Source: an uncultured Gammaproteobacteria bacterium (GTDB lineage: Bacteria > Pseudomonadota > Gammaproteobacteria > UBA6429 > Thiohalophilaceae). From it: 64,000 nucleotides of DNA. Below are positions 27,890-37,390 of this stretch, piece after piece. Made by a program: the position numbers and the translations under genes. The stretch spans positions 62,001 through 126,000 of the forward strand of contig CAJYAN010000007.1 of the NCBI GenBank assembly GCA_913064945.1, in the 5' to 3' direction. Within the stretch, counting starts at the first letter, position 1, and each line of letters begins with the position of its first letter. Below the pieces are notes generated by a model, which saw nothing but the letters and a program-made list of their open reading frames with translations, searched no databases and was not told the origin of the DNA.

Positions 27890-28837
27890 CTATCCGGTGA
27901 CGCCAATCCAGAAACCGATATTCTTGTCAATAAATTCTTCATACGACATATAGTGAGATCCGTCACAGGAAAAGGTTAAGCTGATCATGCCATTAAAAAT
28001 GTTAATTGATGCCGAGCGCAGATAAATCGTTTCATCTGTAAAACGAAGTTGCTTCAGATTCTTCAAGATGGGGCGGATGGCATTTTTGGGGATTTGGGCA
28101 TCAGTGGGATAAGGGCGAACAGGATACGCCAGACAGATATCGGGGTCAGAAAGTTCCTCGTGCTGGAGCAGTCGATATCGATATGGGTCATCCATTAACC
28201 AGATGGTGGCACGACTGCTGGAAAAATGCAGGACACACTGGAACATGCCGTGGGCCTGTATCAGCTCACGGAGTATGGACATGGCCTGATCAATATCCTT
28301 GTCCAGGAGGCTATCGACGCGGGTCTGCTGAAACAGGGTGCCACGAATAGCGGCATCGCCCTTTATCTGCAACCACTTTTTTGGCTCGTCATATAATTCA
28401 GCCGTGACCGGCAGATTGCGTAAGTCAAAATCGGCACCGACAAAGCCCAGTACGGCATCATAATGTTTGACCAGCTGCAAGGCGGTGAGAGAAGGGCGTT
28501 GTACGCGCAGACTGATATAAGCCTCAGACAACAGAAAGCCACTGGCGGGTACGGCCTCTTTCATATAGGGCCGTTGTGAACGATCACGACCAAAGTGCTC
28601 AGGTAACAGACCTGAGTGCGTAATATTATCGGTAATCTGCATACCCTGGGTGGTGAGTGCATAGAGAAAGGTGCAGTTGGGCACATCGTTGATGTGCTGC
28701 ATCAGGATATCGTCCAGGGCTTCACGGTCGGGCCAGTGTGGCGCGCAGGCTTCAGCGAGCATCGCCAGAGGTTCACTGAGTGTTGATTCGAGGGCATTGC
28801 GTTGTTTTTGAACAATTTGTTTTAAAGTTAATTTCAT
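27890..28837 (-). CDS. Cache/PDC-like sensor protein of unknown function
   Basis: A 315-residue protein without a signal peptide or transmembrane segment. Residues about 55-165 resemble a PDC/Cache ligand-sensing fold (FLYALTTQGMQITDNI, GRDRSQRPYMKEA, ALQLVKHYDAVLGFVGADFDLRNLP). Cache domains are normally extracytoplasmic, so a soluble version is unusual. The C-terminal region (about 253-310), with LKNLKQLR and FSCDGSHYMSYEEF, matches by eye the tail of the protein at 35264. No partner kinase or receptor is adjacent. Confidence 0.7.
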   Translation of the reverse strand: MKLTLKQIVQKQRNALESTLSEPLAMLAEACAPHWPDREALDDILMQHINDVPNCTFLYALTTQGMQITDNITHSGLLPEHFGRDRSQRPYMKEAVPASGFLLSEAYISLRVQRPSLTALQLVKHYDAVLGFVGADFDLRNLPVTAELYDEPKKWLQIKGDAAIRGTLFQQTRVDSLLDKDIDQAMSILRELIQAHGMFQCVLHFSSSRATIWLMDDPYRYRLLQHEELSDPDICLAYPVRPYPTDAQIPKNAIRPILKNLKQLRFTDETIYLRSASINIFNGMISLTFSCDGSHYMSYEEFIDKNIGFWIGVTG

Positions 28838-29032
28838 TCAGTCGTTCCAGCACAAATATGACGTAAGGATACTAGATAACACACCTATATGACCAAAAGA
28901 ATAACTGTGGATCAGCACACATCATGGTCATTTTGTCTACATTCGCGGTTGTTGGGCGTTGAAGTCAATATTCGTTATAATCTCCCGGTAGATAAAATTT
29001 CAATGACAGCGAAGCTGAATAGGAGTCAAAAA

Positions 29033-29314
29033 ATGGCAAAAGCAAGTGCGAGACATATCCTGGTTGAGACCAGGGACCAGTGTGAAGATTTAAAGACCAG
29101 AATCGAAGCTGGGGCTGATTTTGGTGAACTGGCCAAAGAATTTTCCAGCTGCCCCTCAGGCAAACAGGGTGGTGACCTGGGTGAATTTGGTCCCGGTCAG
29201 ATGGTGCGTGAATTTGATGAGGTGGTCTTTTCAGCCGAACCGCATACCGTTCAGGGCCCGGTGCAGACTCAGTTTGGCTATCACCTCATCGAAGTGACGA
29301 ACCGTACAGAGTAA
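29033..29314 (+). CDS. ppiC: Parvulin-type peptidyl-prolyl isomerase
   Basis: Cytoplasmic cis-trans isomerase of Xaa-Pro bonds. The 93-residue protein equals E. coli PpiC in length and pattern: ARHILVE, GADFGELAKEFSSCPSGKQGGDLGEFGPGQMV, FDEVVFS and QTQFGYHLIEV. AGGAG at 29021-29025 sits seven bases before the ATG; the longer upstream frame has no SD. A terminator follows directly. Confidence 0.93.
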   Translation: MAKASARHILVETRDQCEDLKTRIEAGADFGELAKEFSSCPSGKQGGDLGEFGPGQMVREFDEVVFSAEPHTVQGPVQTQFGYHLIEVTNRTE

Positions 29315-29342
29315 GCCTCCGTCGACCGGCGGATACGCCTCG

Positions 29343-29377
29343 GCCCTGTCGTCAGCCTGTGACGGTGGGGCTTTTTT
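29343..29377 (+). terminator. Rho-independent terminator of ppiC
   Basis: A 12-pair stem (GCCCTGTCGTCA with TGACGGTGGGGC, three wobble pairs) with a GCCTG loop, followed by six T's. Confidence 0.85.
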
Positions 29378-29458
29378 ATGAATTTCGCAAAAGTTTTATC
29401 GAGTGGTGGATGCTAGGCTATGCTTAAGTGAATAGGGAATCACGGACAGGATATTGCC

Positions 29459-29884
29459 ATGTCGAATAACGATCTGAAAATTATCTCCGCCGCACAGGCC
29501 GCGGAATTACTCCAGCAGGATATGCAGGCGGTATTTATTGATGTTCGCTCCCATATGGAGTACCTGTTTATCGGTCATCCCGCAGGTGCGGTCAATATTC
29601 CCTGGATCGATGAACCTGACTGGGTGGTGAATCCTGATTTCGTTCGTGAGCTGCGGCAGCTGTTATTGGGTGGCCTGCGACATGGCAATGGTCATAGCGT
29701 GGCGGTGATCCTGATCTGTCGTAGTGGTAAGCGCTCGGTTGAGGCCGGTAATCTACTCCTTAGTGAGGGCTTCGAAAATGTCTATAGTATCGATGAGGGC
29801 TTTGAGGGTGAGTTGAATGACGATCATCATCGAAGTTCATTAGGTGGTTGGCGTTTTGCAGGCCTTCCCTGGGAACAGTGTTGA
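29459..29884 (+). CDS. Rhodanese-like sulfurtransferase domain protein
   Basis: A 141-residue single rhodanese domain: FIDVRSHMEYLFIGHPAGAVNIPW, the active-site loop CRSGKRS (persulfide Cys), and SIDEGFEGELN. Rhodaneses move sulfane sulfur between small thiols and proteins; the partner is unknown. The loop length of six residues is the usual one for single-domain rhodaneses, not for Cdc25-type phosphatases. No signal peptide. Alone on its strand before a convergent gene. Confidence 0.87.
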   Translation: MSNNDLKIISAAQAAELLQQDMQAVFIDVRSHMEYLFIGHPAGAVNIPWIDEPDWVVNPDFVRELRQLLLGGLRHGNGHSVAVILICRSGKRSVEAGNLLLSEGFENVYSIDEGFEGELNDDHHRSSLGGWRFAGLPWEQC

Positions 29885-30140
29885 ACATTTGGATATTGAA
29901 AATTATAAATCGGCAGTAAAGTTTAAGGCGGGGGACAGTTGACGGTTGCAAGTCAGCTGCTCTGTATGCGATGCAGGTATGCCAACACGGAGGTTAGAAC
30001 CACGCTTTATGATTGTCTCCAGCGGGCTACAACCACCGCGCCGAGTGTTGATTAGCGATGCACTACCAATGTCAAAACATCAAACGCGGAAGCCCTCATT
30101 CGCCGATGCTGCTGAACTAAAACTGCCAACAACCCGGGCT

Positions 30141-30171
30141 AAAAAAAAGGCTCCATCCTGGAGCCCTTTTT
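30141..30171. terminator. Bidirectional terminator between rhodanese and Rossmann-domain genes
   Basis: GGCTCCA and TGGAGCC pair around TCC; T's follow on the plus strand and eight T's (the A-run 30141-30148) on the minus strand. Position suits the end of the minus-strand gene at 30192. Confidence 0.85.
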
Positions 30172-30191
30172 AGACCGGGTTTTTAAGCATG

Positions 30192-30584
30192 TTAATAACC
30201 GCCATTGGCGGCGGCTAAAAGCGTGTTGTCGGCAGAGAAGAAACACCACAAGAGCTTGGCGAAGGTCTCGGGTGCAATCACGCTATGGCGATTACCGGAT
30301 TTTTGCAGGCGTTCGCGCAGACTCTGCCGAAGCTCGGCGCTGCCGGTCAGGTCAAAAATAATATCGACTGATTCACCCAGCTCGGTGATCTGCAGGGCAT
30401 CCTCGAATACGGGCACACCACTTTGCTGAAAGCCCAGCACGACAGGGGTATCCAGGTGGCGGTGAGCGACGCCGACGATCTCGATAGGCATGCCGCCTTC
30501 CTGAATACGTTCCAGGAGGTGCTCGGCGAATTCCTGGCCTACATTACCTAAACCTAATATAGCTACTTTGATTTTATTACTCAT
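30192..30584 (-). CDS. Stand-alone Rossmann NAD(P)-binding protein (homoserine-dehydrogenase-like N-terminal domain)
   Basis: Only 130 residues: VAILGLGNVGQEFAEHLLERI is the dinucleotide-binding turn, followed by a short alpha/beta fold with DIIFDLTGS. It resembles the NAD-binding domain of homoserine dehydrogenases, but no catalytic domain follows; the stop is followed by the terminator, and AGGAG lies seven bases before the ATG, so the gene is complete, not cut. It may be a redox-state or nucleotide sensor, or a subunit; function unknown. Confidence 0.7.
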   Translation of the reverse strand: MSNKIKVAILGLGNVGQEFAEHLLERIQEGGMPIEIVGVAHRHLDTPVVLGFQQSGVPVFEDALQITELGESVDIIFDLTGSAELRQSLRERLQKSGNRHSVIAPETFAKLLWCFFSADNTLLAAANGGY

Positions 30585-30912
30585 TTCCAGACTCCTAACC
30601 TGTTTTTTTGTATGTATATGTGAAGTAGGGTATCGGCAGACCGGCCAAGGGCTTTAGAGTTTGCCGTTGTTTAGACCCCTTCGCCGGGCAAGAAATCATC
30701 AAAATTGAGTGTGATAAAACCAGCCAGGTCAGTCTTTCATGATTGTGCGCCTGATGGGTCAGGGATGCCACAGGGAGTCCCTGAGTTGCTGGCGCTGTCG
30801 CGAGTAGCCGATACCGGTCGGGGGCGCACTATGGCCAATTTTGCACAACGCACCTCTATATGAAATAGTGTTCTGTTTTGTCAAACTAAGCCTGGCTAAA
30901 GAGGGGTGTCTC
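30585..30912. other. Intergenic stretch
   Basis: About 330 bases between divergent genes; no ORF with an SD and no clear structural element seen. Confidence 0.35.
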
Positions 30913-31812
30913 ATGACAAAGCAAATTCATATTATGGTTCTGCGCCATGCGGCGTTTTACAGTCCTTTATTGGCAACCCTGGGTGGCGATTTTCTGAAGG
31001 CCGAGGGTTATGACTATCGCTATAGTCTTGCCAGTCCTGATAACACGGTAGAGGCGGGCATTCGCGCTGGCAGTGTCCAGGTGGCGCAGTCGGCAGTAGC
31101 GACCAGTTTTGCCCCGTTGGCGGCGGGGACGCCAGCCCCTTTTGTTCATTTTGCACAGATCAATGATCGCGATGGTTTTTTTCTGGTTGGGCGTGACCAG
31201 GGGCATGATTTTCAATGGACGGATCTGATCGACCAGGAAGTACTGATCGATCACTTTTTTCAACCTCTGGCCATGTTCCGTTATGCGCTACATAAGCTCG
31301 GCATTGCTGAGAGTATGATTAACGTGATCGATGCCGGTGATGTTGGTGCTATCGAACAGGCCTTTCGCCAGGGCCAGGGTGCCTATGCCCATATGCAGGG
31401 GCCGGTACCGCAGCAACTGGAAAAGGAAGGCCTTGGTCGTGTCGTGGCATCGGTCGGTGAGGTGATTGGCCCGGTGGCCTTTAGCAGTTTATGTGCTGCA
31501 CCGACATGGTTGCAGACGGATGAGGCACAGGCCTTTATGCGCGCCTATCGGCGGGGACAGCGATTTGTCCTGGAGCAATCCCCCGCCGATGTCGCGGTCG
31601 CGGTCGCGGCATTTTTCCCCGATATTGATCGCGATGTCCTGGTGGCAACGATTGGCGCGTATCAACAATTGGGTTGCTGGCAGCCTGAGGCACGGATTAG
31701 TCACGATAGCTACGAGCGCCTGCTGGATGTCTTTGAATATAGCGGTCAACTCCCGCGCCGTTTTGATTATGATGAAGTGATCGTACCTCCACCGGACGAA
31801 ACGAATAGCTGA
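30913..31812 (+). CDS. NMT1/THI5-like substrate-binding protein, cytoplasmic form
   Basis: A 299-residue periplasmic-binding-protein fold: MVLRHAAFYSPLLATLGGDFLKAEGYDYRYS, NTVEAGIRAGSVQVAQSAVATSF, and QPLAMFRYALHKLGI. Such proteins bind pyrimidine precursors, taurine-like or nitrate-like ligands for ABC importers, but this one has no signal peptide when started at ATG 30913 (GAGGGG just upstream), and no ABC permease or ATPase is adjacent. It could act as a soluble ligand sensor or enzyme. Followed closely by a gamma-glutamylcyclotransferase gene. Confidence 0.72.
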   Translation: MTKQIHIMVLRHAAFYSPLLATLGGDFLKAEGYDYRYSLASPDNTVEAGIRAGSVQVAQSAVATSFAPLAAGTPAPFVHFAQINDRDGFFLVGRDQGHDFQWTDLIDQEVLIDHFFQPLAMFRYALHKLGIAESMINVIDAGDVGAIEQAFRQGQGAYAHMQGPVPQQLEKEGLGRVVASVGEVIGPVAFSSLCAAPTWLQTDEAQAFMRAYRRGQRFVLEQSPADVAVAVAAFFPDIDRDVLVATIGAYQQLGCWQPEARISHDSYERLLDVFEYSGQLPRRFDYDEVIVPPPDETNS

Positions 31813-31825
31813 GAGCGAGCACCCA

Positions 31826-32251
31826 ATGAAATACAGCGGTGAGCATCTGTTTGTTTATGGCACGTTACTGGTGCCACAGGTCTTGCGGCAAGTATGTGGA
31901 AAGGTCAGTTCTGCCGAGTCGGCCATACTGCATGATTTTGCACGTTTCGGTATCCGTGGCAAACCCTATCCCGGTATTGTGCCTATGGACGGTGCCTGTG
32001 TTACTGGAATGCTCTACTGGAATCTTCGACCGGCCGCCTGGCAGAGGCTGGATGCTTACGAAGACTATTTTTATCAGCGCCAGTGCCTACAGGTTGAGTG
32101 CGCCACGGGAGAATATCGGCTTGCCTGGAGTTATGTCATCCCGGCGCAAAAACGTCACAAACTCACGGCACATGAATGGTCGTTAGGGCAATTTCGTCAA
32201 CGTCATTTACAGGGTTTTTTACAGCGCATACGGTCACGACGCAAGTATTAG
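31826..32251 (+). CDS. Gamma-glutamylcyclotransferase (AIG2/GGACT-like) family protein
   Basis: A 141-residue protein with LFVYGTLLVP at the N-terminus, the substrate-binding loop of the GGCT fold, and AYEDYFYQR, the conserved Tyr-Glu region. Family members turn gamma-glutamyl amines or peptides into pyroglutamate; the exact substrate here is not known. The C-terminal tail is basic. It is 13 bases after the binding-protein gene and probably co-transcribed. Confidence 0.84.
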   Translation: MKYSGEHLFVYGTLLVPQVLRQVCGKVSSAESAILHDFARFGIRGKPYPGIVPMDGACVTGMLYWNLRPAAWQRLDAYEDYFYQRQCLQVECATGEYRLAWSYVIPAQKRHKLTAHEWSLGQFRQRHLQGFLQRIRSRRKY

Positions 32252-32336
32252 TCTGAGGGCAATGGCGCAGAAGCGAAGGTAGACGTGATATAATACTGGT
32301 CTATATCCCCGCACTAAGTCAGGTCTTTCACCAGCC

Positions 32337-34472
32337 ATGCAGTCCGCCAAGCACATTTTCTCCTATCGCCAATACTGGGCCGCACGCTTTGGTACGGCTC
32401 CGCTATTGCCGATGAGCCGCGATGAAATGGATGACCTCGGCTGGGATAGTTGTGACATTATTCTGGTGACCGGTGATGCCTATGTCGACCACCCCAGCTT
32501 TGGTATGGCGGTGATTGGCCGCGTGCTGGAGGCACAGGGTTTTCGTGTCGGTATTATCGCGCAGCCGGACTGGACCTCTGCTACTGACTTTCAGCGCCTT
32601 GGCAAGCCGAATCTGTTTTTCGGTGTTACCGCCGGTAATATGGACTCCATGATCAATCGCTATACCGCCGACCACAAGGTGCGGCGTAATGATGCCTACA
32701 CGCCAAACGGTGAGGGCGGCAAGCGCCCGGACCGTTCGGTGCTGGTCTACGCACAACGTTGTCGTGAGGCCTATAAAGAAGTGCCCCTGATCATCGGTGG
32801 TATTGAGGCCAGTCTGCGGCGTATCGCGCATTATGATTACTGGTCGGATAAAGTGCGGCGCTCTATTCTTGTCGATGCCAAGGCGGACCTGCTGGTCTAC
32901 GGCAATGCCGAGCGCCAGGTGGTCGAAATTGCCCATCGCCTGGCCGCCGGCGAGTCGATCAAGGACATGCAGGACATTCGTGGTACGGCCTTTATGCGCG
33001 AGCATTTGCCTGAGCAAGGTTATGAACTGGACTCCACCAGTATCGAAACCATCCCTGACCGTATGGTCAAGGAAAATCCCTATCAGGAGGCGCCTGCCTG
33101 TGAACAACAGACTGCCAGCAGTGGCGTGCAGGTGGTCAAGTTTGCGCGCCAGATCCCGGCGGCGGAACGTCAGGCCAATACGTATATAAGGCTGCCTGAC
33201 TATGAGATCGTTAAGGCCGACAATCTTTTATATGCCCATGCCTCGCGGGTGATGCACCTGGAAACAAATCCCGGCAATGCCCGGCCATTGGTGCAGCGTC
33301 ATGGCCAGCGTGAGGTCTGGATCAATCCACCGCCGATCCCATTGACTACCGAAGAGATGGACAAGGTCTTCGAGTTGCCTTATACACGAGTGCCGCATGC
33401 CGCCTATGGCGAGGCCAATATACCCGCCTACGAGATGATTCGTTTTTCGATCAATATCATGCGAGGCTGTTTTGGCGGCTGTACATTTTGCTCCATTACT
33501 GAACACGAAGGTCGCATTATTCAGAGTCGTTCCGAAGAATCGATTGTTAGAGAGATCGAGACCATGCGCGACAATGTACCGGGCTTTACCGGCGTCATTT
33601 CGGACCTGGGTGGGCCCACCGCTAACATGTATCGTCTGGCCTGCAAGGATGAGAAGATCGAAGAGAGCTGTCGTCGGCTTTCCTGTGTCTATCCCGGCAT
33701 CTGTAAAAATTTAAATACTAATCATCATTCGCTGATTAAACTCTATCGTCGTATTCGTGGTCTCAAAGGGATAAAAAAAGTCGTCATCGCCTCGGGCCTG
33801 CGCTATGACCTGGCGGTCGAAGACCCGGAATATATAAAAGAGCTGGTCACGCATCATGTCGGTGGTTATCTCAAGATTGCTCCAGAGCATACCGAAGGCG
33901 GACCGCTTTCTAAAATGATGAAGCCGGGTATGGGCAGTTATGACCGCTTTAAGGAATTGTTTGAACGCTACTCAAAGGCCGCCGGTAAGGAACAATACCT
34001 CATCCCGTATTTTATCGCGGCCCATCCAGGCACGACGGATGAAGACATGATGAACCTGGCCTTGTGGCTAAAACAAAATGGTTTTCGTGCTGACCAGGTA
34101 CAGACTTTTCTACCCTCACCGATGGCGTTGGCCACGACGATGTATCACAGTGCCAAGGACCCCTTGCACAAACTCAGCGATCACAGTGAAGCAGTGAGTA
34201 TCCCCAAGGGCTTGCGGCAACGACGCCTTCACAAGGCCTTTCTACGTTATCACGATGCGGAGAACTGGCCACTATTACGCAAGGCCCTCAGAGAAATGGG
34301 ACGTGCGGATCTAATTGGCAATGGTAAGCGTCACTTGATCCCGTCCTTTCAACCGGCCGGTACCGGTGGCCAGGAAGCAGGTCGACGGATGGGCAAGTCG
34401 CAGCCCTTCAAGACCCAGCACACAGGCTTGCCGACTACTCCCAAAGTGGCCAGACGACCGCGCCGCAAATAA
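32337..34472 (+). CDS. ygiQ: YgiQ-family radical SAM protein
   Basis: A 711-residue B12-independent-looking radical SAM enzyme with an N-terminal domain ([29 protein letters not shown]) typical of YgiQ/UPF0313. The cluster motif is C378-x3-C382-x2-C385 in [32 protein letters not shown] and [21 protein letters not shown]-type segments also match YgiQ. The reaction is unknown. The C-terminal 50 residues are basic and low-complexity. Confidence 0.9.
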   Translation: MQSAKHIFSYRQYWAARFGTAPLLPMSRDEMDDLGWDSCDIILVTGDAYVDHPSFGMAVIGRVLEAQGFRVGIIAQPDWTSATDFQRLGKPNLFFGVTAGNMDSMINRYTADHKVRRNDAYTPNGEGGKRPDRSVLVYAQRCREAYKEVPLIIGGIEASLRRIAHYDYWSDKVRRSILVDAKADLLVYGNAERQVVEIAHRLAAGESIKDMQDIRGTAFMREHLPEQGYELDSTSIETIPDRMVKENPYQEAPACEQQTASSGVQVVKFARQIPAAERQANTYIRLPDYEIVKADNLLYAHASRVMHLETNPGNARPLVQRHGQREVWINPPPIPLTTEEMDKVFELPYTRVPHAAYGEANIPAYEMIRFSINIMRGCFGGCTFCSITEHEGRIIQSRSEESIVREIETMRDNVPGFTGVISDLGGPTANMYRLACKDEKIEESCRRLSCVYPGICKNLNTNHHSLIKLYRRIRGLKGIKKVVIASGLRYDLAVEDPEYIKELVTHHVGGYLKIAPEHTEGGPLSKMMKPGMGSYDRFKELFERYSKAAGKEQYLIPYFIAAHPGTTDEDMMNLALWLKQNGFRADQVQTFLPSPMALATTMYHSAKDPLHKLSDHSEAVSIPKGLRQRRLHKAFLRYHDAENWPLLRKALREMGRADLIGNGKRHLIPSFQPAGTGGQEAGRRMGKSQPFKTQHTGLPTTPKVARRPRRK

Positions 34473-34773
34473 TCATTCTTACCTGCGCTGGTCGACTGAA
34501 TTCAGTCCAGGTCTATTAACAGACAGAGGGTGCCAGACTTGAGCAGACACCTGTTTGTGGCGATAATCTCAATTCTAAAGCACGTGAAAAATCCGGGCAA
34601 GATTAAATTGCCAATCCGAAAAGTGCACTTAGCGGGAATATCAGACCTATCGTATACGGGTTAGTTACAGCACCTCACGAGCTAACCAATTAATGTAGGC
34701 TACAGGGGGTGCGGCGTTTGATAATATTGTGCAGTGTGCAAAAGCAGTAACATAATCCGTTGAGGGAAAGTCA
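34473..34773. other. Intergenic stretch
   Basis: About 300 bases without a gene; no terminator or operator was recognised. Confidence 0.35.
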
Positions 34774-35181
34774 GTGTATATAGGTGGATGTCTATGTGGT
34801 GCAATACGATTCGAGATTACAGGTCCTATTCGTAATATTGTGTATTGCCACTGCTCACAGTGCCGGAAGGTACAGGGCAGTGCCTATGCGACCAATGGAA
34901 TTGTTAATGCGGCTGATTTCCAGATAACGCAAGGCGAAGATTCGCTGAGTTACTATGGTGAGACAGCAGAACAGGGAAAATATTTTTGCTGCCGTTGTGC
35001 CTCGCCGATAATGAGCAAGAATGCGGCCTTCGCCGATCAGGTACGGGTACGCCTGGGAACGATCGAATCGATGATAAGCGAAAGACCCTCCGCCCATATC
35101 TTTGTTAGCTCAAAGGCCGCATGGGATGAAATACCGGATGATGGCCTGCCCCGCTATGACGAACATGAGCCTGGGCGGTAG
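34774..35181 (+). CDS. Second GFA-family protein
   Basis: A 135-residue protein with the zinc ligands of the GFA fold: GGCLCGAIRFEITG, YCHCSQCRK and FCCRCASPIM. It starts at GTG 34774 with GAGGG seven bases upstream. It is only distantly like the GFA protein at 4130. The partial SCHxC pattern suggests zinc binding; the substrate is unknown, and a glutathione-formaldehyde role should not be assumed. Confidence 0.85.
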   Translation: MYIGGCLCGAIRFEITGPIRNIVYCHCSQCRKVQGSAYATNGIVNAADFQITQGEDSLSYYGETAEQGKYFCCRCASPIMSKNAAFADQVRVRLGTIESMISERPSAHIFVSSKAAWDEIPDDGLPRYDEHEPGR

Positions 35182-35263
35182 ATTTGTGACACATTTTTTA
35201 TTTCAGTGTTGAGACTTAAATTTGCACAAATTTTGCAAAGAGATGTGCCTGTCTTCTCACTAA

Positions 35264-35968
35264 ATGTCACTGAATATGAAAAAAGTACGACCGATACCCG
35301 AATCACCTCAGAATCAGGAAGAATTTGAACAGCTCGTCCTTCACGAAAGTATTCTCAGTGCAACGGGGCTTAATGCCGATAGTCTGCAAATAGGTATCCG
35401 CGGCGACCCTTCCTTGCGCGAGACGACGAGTCTGCGGTTGCGTTATAAAAGTGATGTCGATAGTCGGTTAGGCGAATTAAGCCCAAATTTTGCGGATTTA
35501 TTACTAAGACGTAGTACCTACCGCCTGTTTGTGGGTTTTAATAATGGTGAGATACGTACACATTCCGTCTTCGATCCGCTGACACAGGAAATTCATACTG
35601 CTGAAAGGTTGGTCAACCCCGGCTATATTGCCCGTCAGTTTCCGATGATAAGTTATGCGGATAAAGTGCAAATTATACGCGACCTCTACAAGGCACTCCG
35701 CGGTTTGCCTGGCTATCAACAAATGCCAGCCTATTGGCGCAATATACTGGTGCGTCGCAGTCGAGAATGGTCACCGATGGCGCAGGAAGAAATTGAGAGT
35801 ATTATTTCTCACCTGCAAATGCTACGTGACCTGCCGGTTTATTTTATGCGTAACATCACGATTTGCATGGTACAACGAATCATCCGCATTCAGTTTAATT
35901 GTGATGGCACCCAAATCCTGAGGGCTGAGGATTTTAAGGAATTTCTTGAGCAGAATATACCGGGCTAA
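35264..35968 (+). CDS. Conserved-looking protein sharing its C-terminus with the Cache-like protein
   Basis: A 234-residue soluble protein with no recognised family. Its last 60 residues (EIESIISHLQMLRDLP, IRIQFNCDGTQILRAEDFKEFLEQNI) align by eye with the tail of the protein at 27890-28837, including the core F-x-C-D-G, suggesting a shared module of about 60 residues. The N-terminal 170 residues are unrelated to the Cache region. No SD is obvious at ATG 35264; an alternative ATG lies at 35276. Function unknown. Confidence 0.6.
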   Translation: MSLNMKKVRPIPESPQNQEEFEQLVLHESILSATGLNADSLQIGIRGDPSLRETTSLRLRYKSDVDSRLGELSPNFADLLLRRSTYRLFVGFNNGEIRTHSVFDPLTQEIHTAERLVNPGYIARQFPMISYADKVQIIRDLYKALRGLPGYQQMPAYWRNILVRRSREWSPMAQEEIESIISHLQMLRDLPVYFMRNITICMVQRIIRIQFNCDGTQILRAEDFKEFLEQNIPG

Positions 35969-36103
35969 GGGCGTGGTGCGTGTTGTGACTTTACGACAGC
36001 AGAGGCTTTTTTGAAACGGGTCAAGTGTTATTGAAGCTATTGTAAGTGTTAAATACCGTGGCAGGCATTGATTTTTATTTGATTCATTTACTCGTAGTAG
36101 TCT

Positions 36104-36721
36104 TTACAACACATAAACGACCACGGCCACATAGTGGCTAATGCTTCCGGCCAGAACAAATAAATGCCAGACGGCATGAAAGTGTCGGACCTTGTGGTCA
36201 AGGGCATAAAAGACGATTCCTAAAGTATAAAAGCAGCCACCGGCCAGCAACCACATGAGACCGTTGAATGATAATGAGGCCAATAGCGGTTTGATGGCGA
36301 CCAGGCCGACCCAGCCCATGAAGACATAGATTACAATCGGCAGAATGCGATGACCCTTGTGAGGCAGTGTCTCCAGAAAAATGCCAACGACGGCGAGCCC
36401 CCAGACTACACCGAAAACCGACCAGCCCCAGGGACCCTGCAACGAGACCAGGGCAAAGGGGGTATAGGTTCCGGCAATCAGCAAATAGATCGCAGCATGA
36501 TCGAGTTTGCGAAAGACAGCTTTCGCCTTACCACTAAGGCTGTGGTAAAAGGTCGAAGATAAGTAGACGAGTAAAAGACTCAGGCCATAGACACTGAAGC
36601 TGACAATCTTCCAGGGATTACCCTGCAGGGAGGCAAACACAACGAGCACGACCATGCCGGCCAGTGCGGCGGCGGCACCGATCATATGGGTAATGCTATT
36701 TAGGCGTTCTTCGTCTTGCAT
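36104..36721 (-). CDS. trhA: Hemolysin III / PAQR family membrane protein
   Basis: A 205-residue integral membrane protein with seven hydrophobic segments. SSTFYHSL, KLDHAAIYLLIAGTYTPFAL and the C-terminal HAVWHLFVLAGSISHYVAV carry the Ser/His/Asp/His residues of the HlyIII/PAQR fold, which can bind a metal. Bacterial TrhA-type members affect membrane energetics and fatty acid balance rather than cause hemolysis. Single gene; no SD problem noted. Confidence 0.9.
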   Translation of the reverse strand: MQDEERLNSITHMIGAAAALAGMVVLVVFASLQGNPWKIVSFSVYGLSLLLVYLSSTFYHSLSGKAKAVFRKLDHAAIYLLIAGTYTPFALVSLQGPWGWSVFGVVWGLAVVGIFLETLPHKGHRILPIVIYVFMGWVGLVAIKPLLASLSFNGLMWLLAGGCFYTLGIVFYALDHKVRHFHAVWHLFVLAGSISHYVAVVVYVL

Positions 36722-37057
36722 ATGAATAACTCAGGGATTGTGACTTACCTTTAGTGTCTAACAAAATAGTACTGAGAGATAGCGTTATCTCGCAGGTTCG
36801 ATCAGCTATGATAGCGAGATGATACACGTCGTTGTGTCACTCTATACCTGCTCAGGAGTATATGGTATTGAGCAAACATTTTTGCTCACGACGTCAATGT
36901 TATGACTGCTTAGCATGGCTCCGACTTTGTACGAGTGATGACGATTACAAGACCTATAGGTATAGAGTAGAGCGCCGGACCCGCTACAGAATATTTTACT
37001 AAGCTGATTGATTTCAGCCTACCCTAAAGCAGGTGTCGGTGATGAATTACTATCGCA
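36722..37057. other. Intergenic stretch
   Basis: About 336 bases with no gene or clear signal; presumably holds the promoter of the HlyIII-type gene. Confidence 0.35.
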
Positions 37058-37390
37058 TCAGTCCATTTCGAAAAAATGTGTCACGGCCGTGCTTTTGTCT
37101 ATCGAGACACGTAGCTCAGAATAGGCATTGATAGGCATCGGGTCGACTCCGCAACCGCAGTTGATAACGACCTCGGTGAAAAAGACGCCAATGCTACCAT
37201 CAAGTGACAGCGCAGATTCTTTGAAGCGATTGATCGTTACTGTAATATCTTCCTTGCCGATATAACCGCCGTGTGAAGTGGCCTTTTCCAGCGGTAACCG
37301 GGCTGGGCCTTGTGACTCAAGTTCACGTTTTATGGTGACACCAAAATCACTGGTATTCCAGGCAGCGAGACTTTGTGTCAGAAGAAACAT
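37058..37390 (-). CDS. Hypothetical protein translationally coupled to nnrS
   Basis: A 110-residue protein of unknown family with NCGCGVDPMP, a small Cys-rich motif, in the second half and no membrane segment. Its ATG follows the nnrS stop directly (TAAATG), so the two are probably translated together. The Cys-Gly-Cys and Asp/Pro context might bind metal or redox groups. Unrecognised; the coupling to nnrS suggests a role in the nitric-oxide response. Confidence 0.6.
   Translation of the reverse strand: MFLLTQSLAAWNTSDFGVTIKRELESQGPARLPLEKATSHGGYIGKEDITVTINRFKESALSLDGSIGVFFTEVVINCGCGVDPMPINAYSELRVSIDKSTAVTHFFEMD

Noticed and set aside
29946-30173. Small plus-strand ORF overlapping the bidirectional terminator
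   Set aside because: No SD and it reads through the terminator stem; basic low-complexity product.
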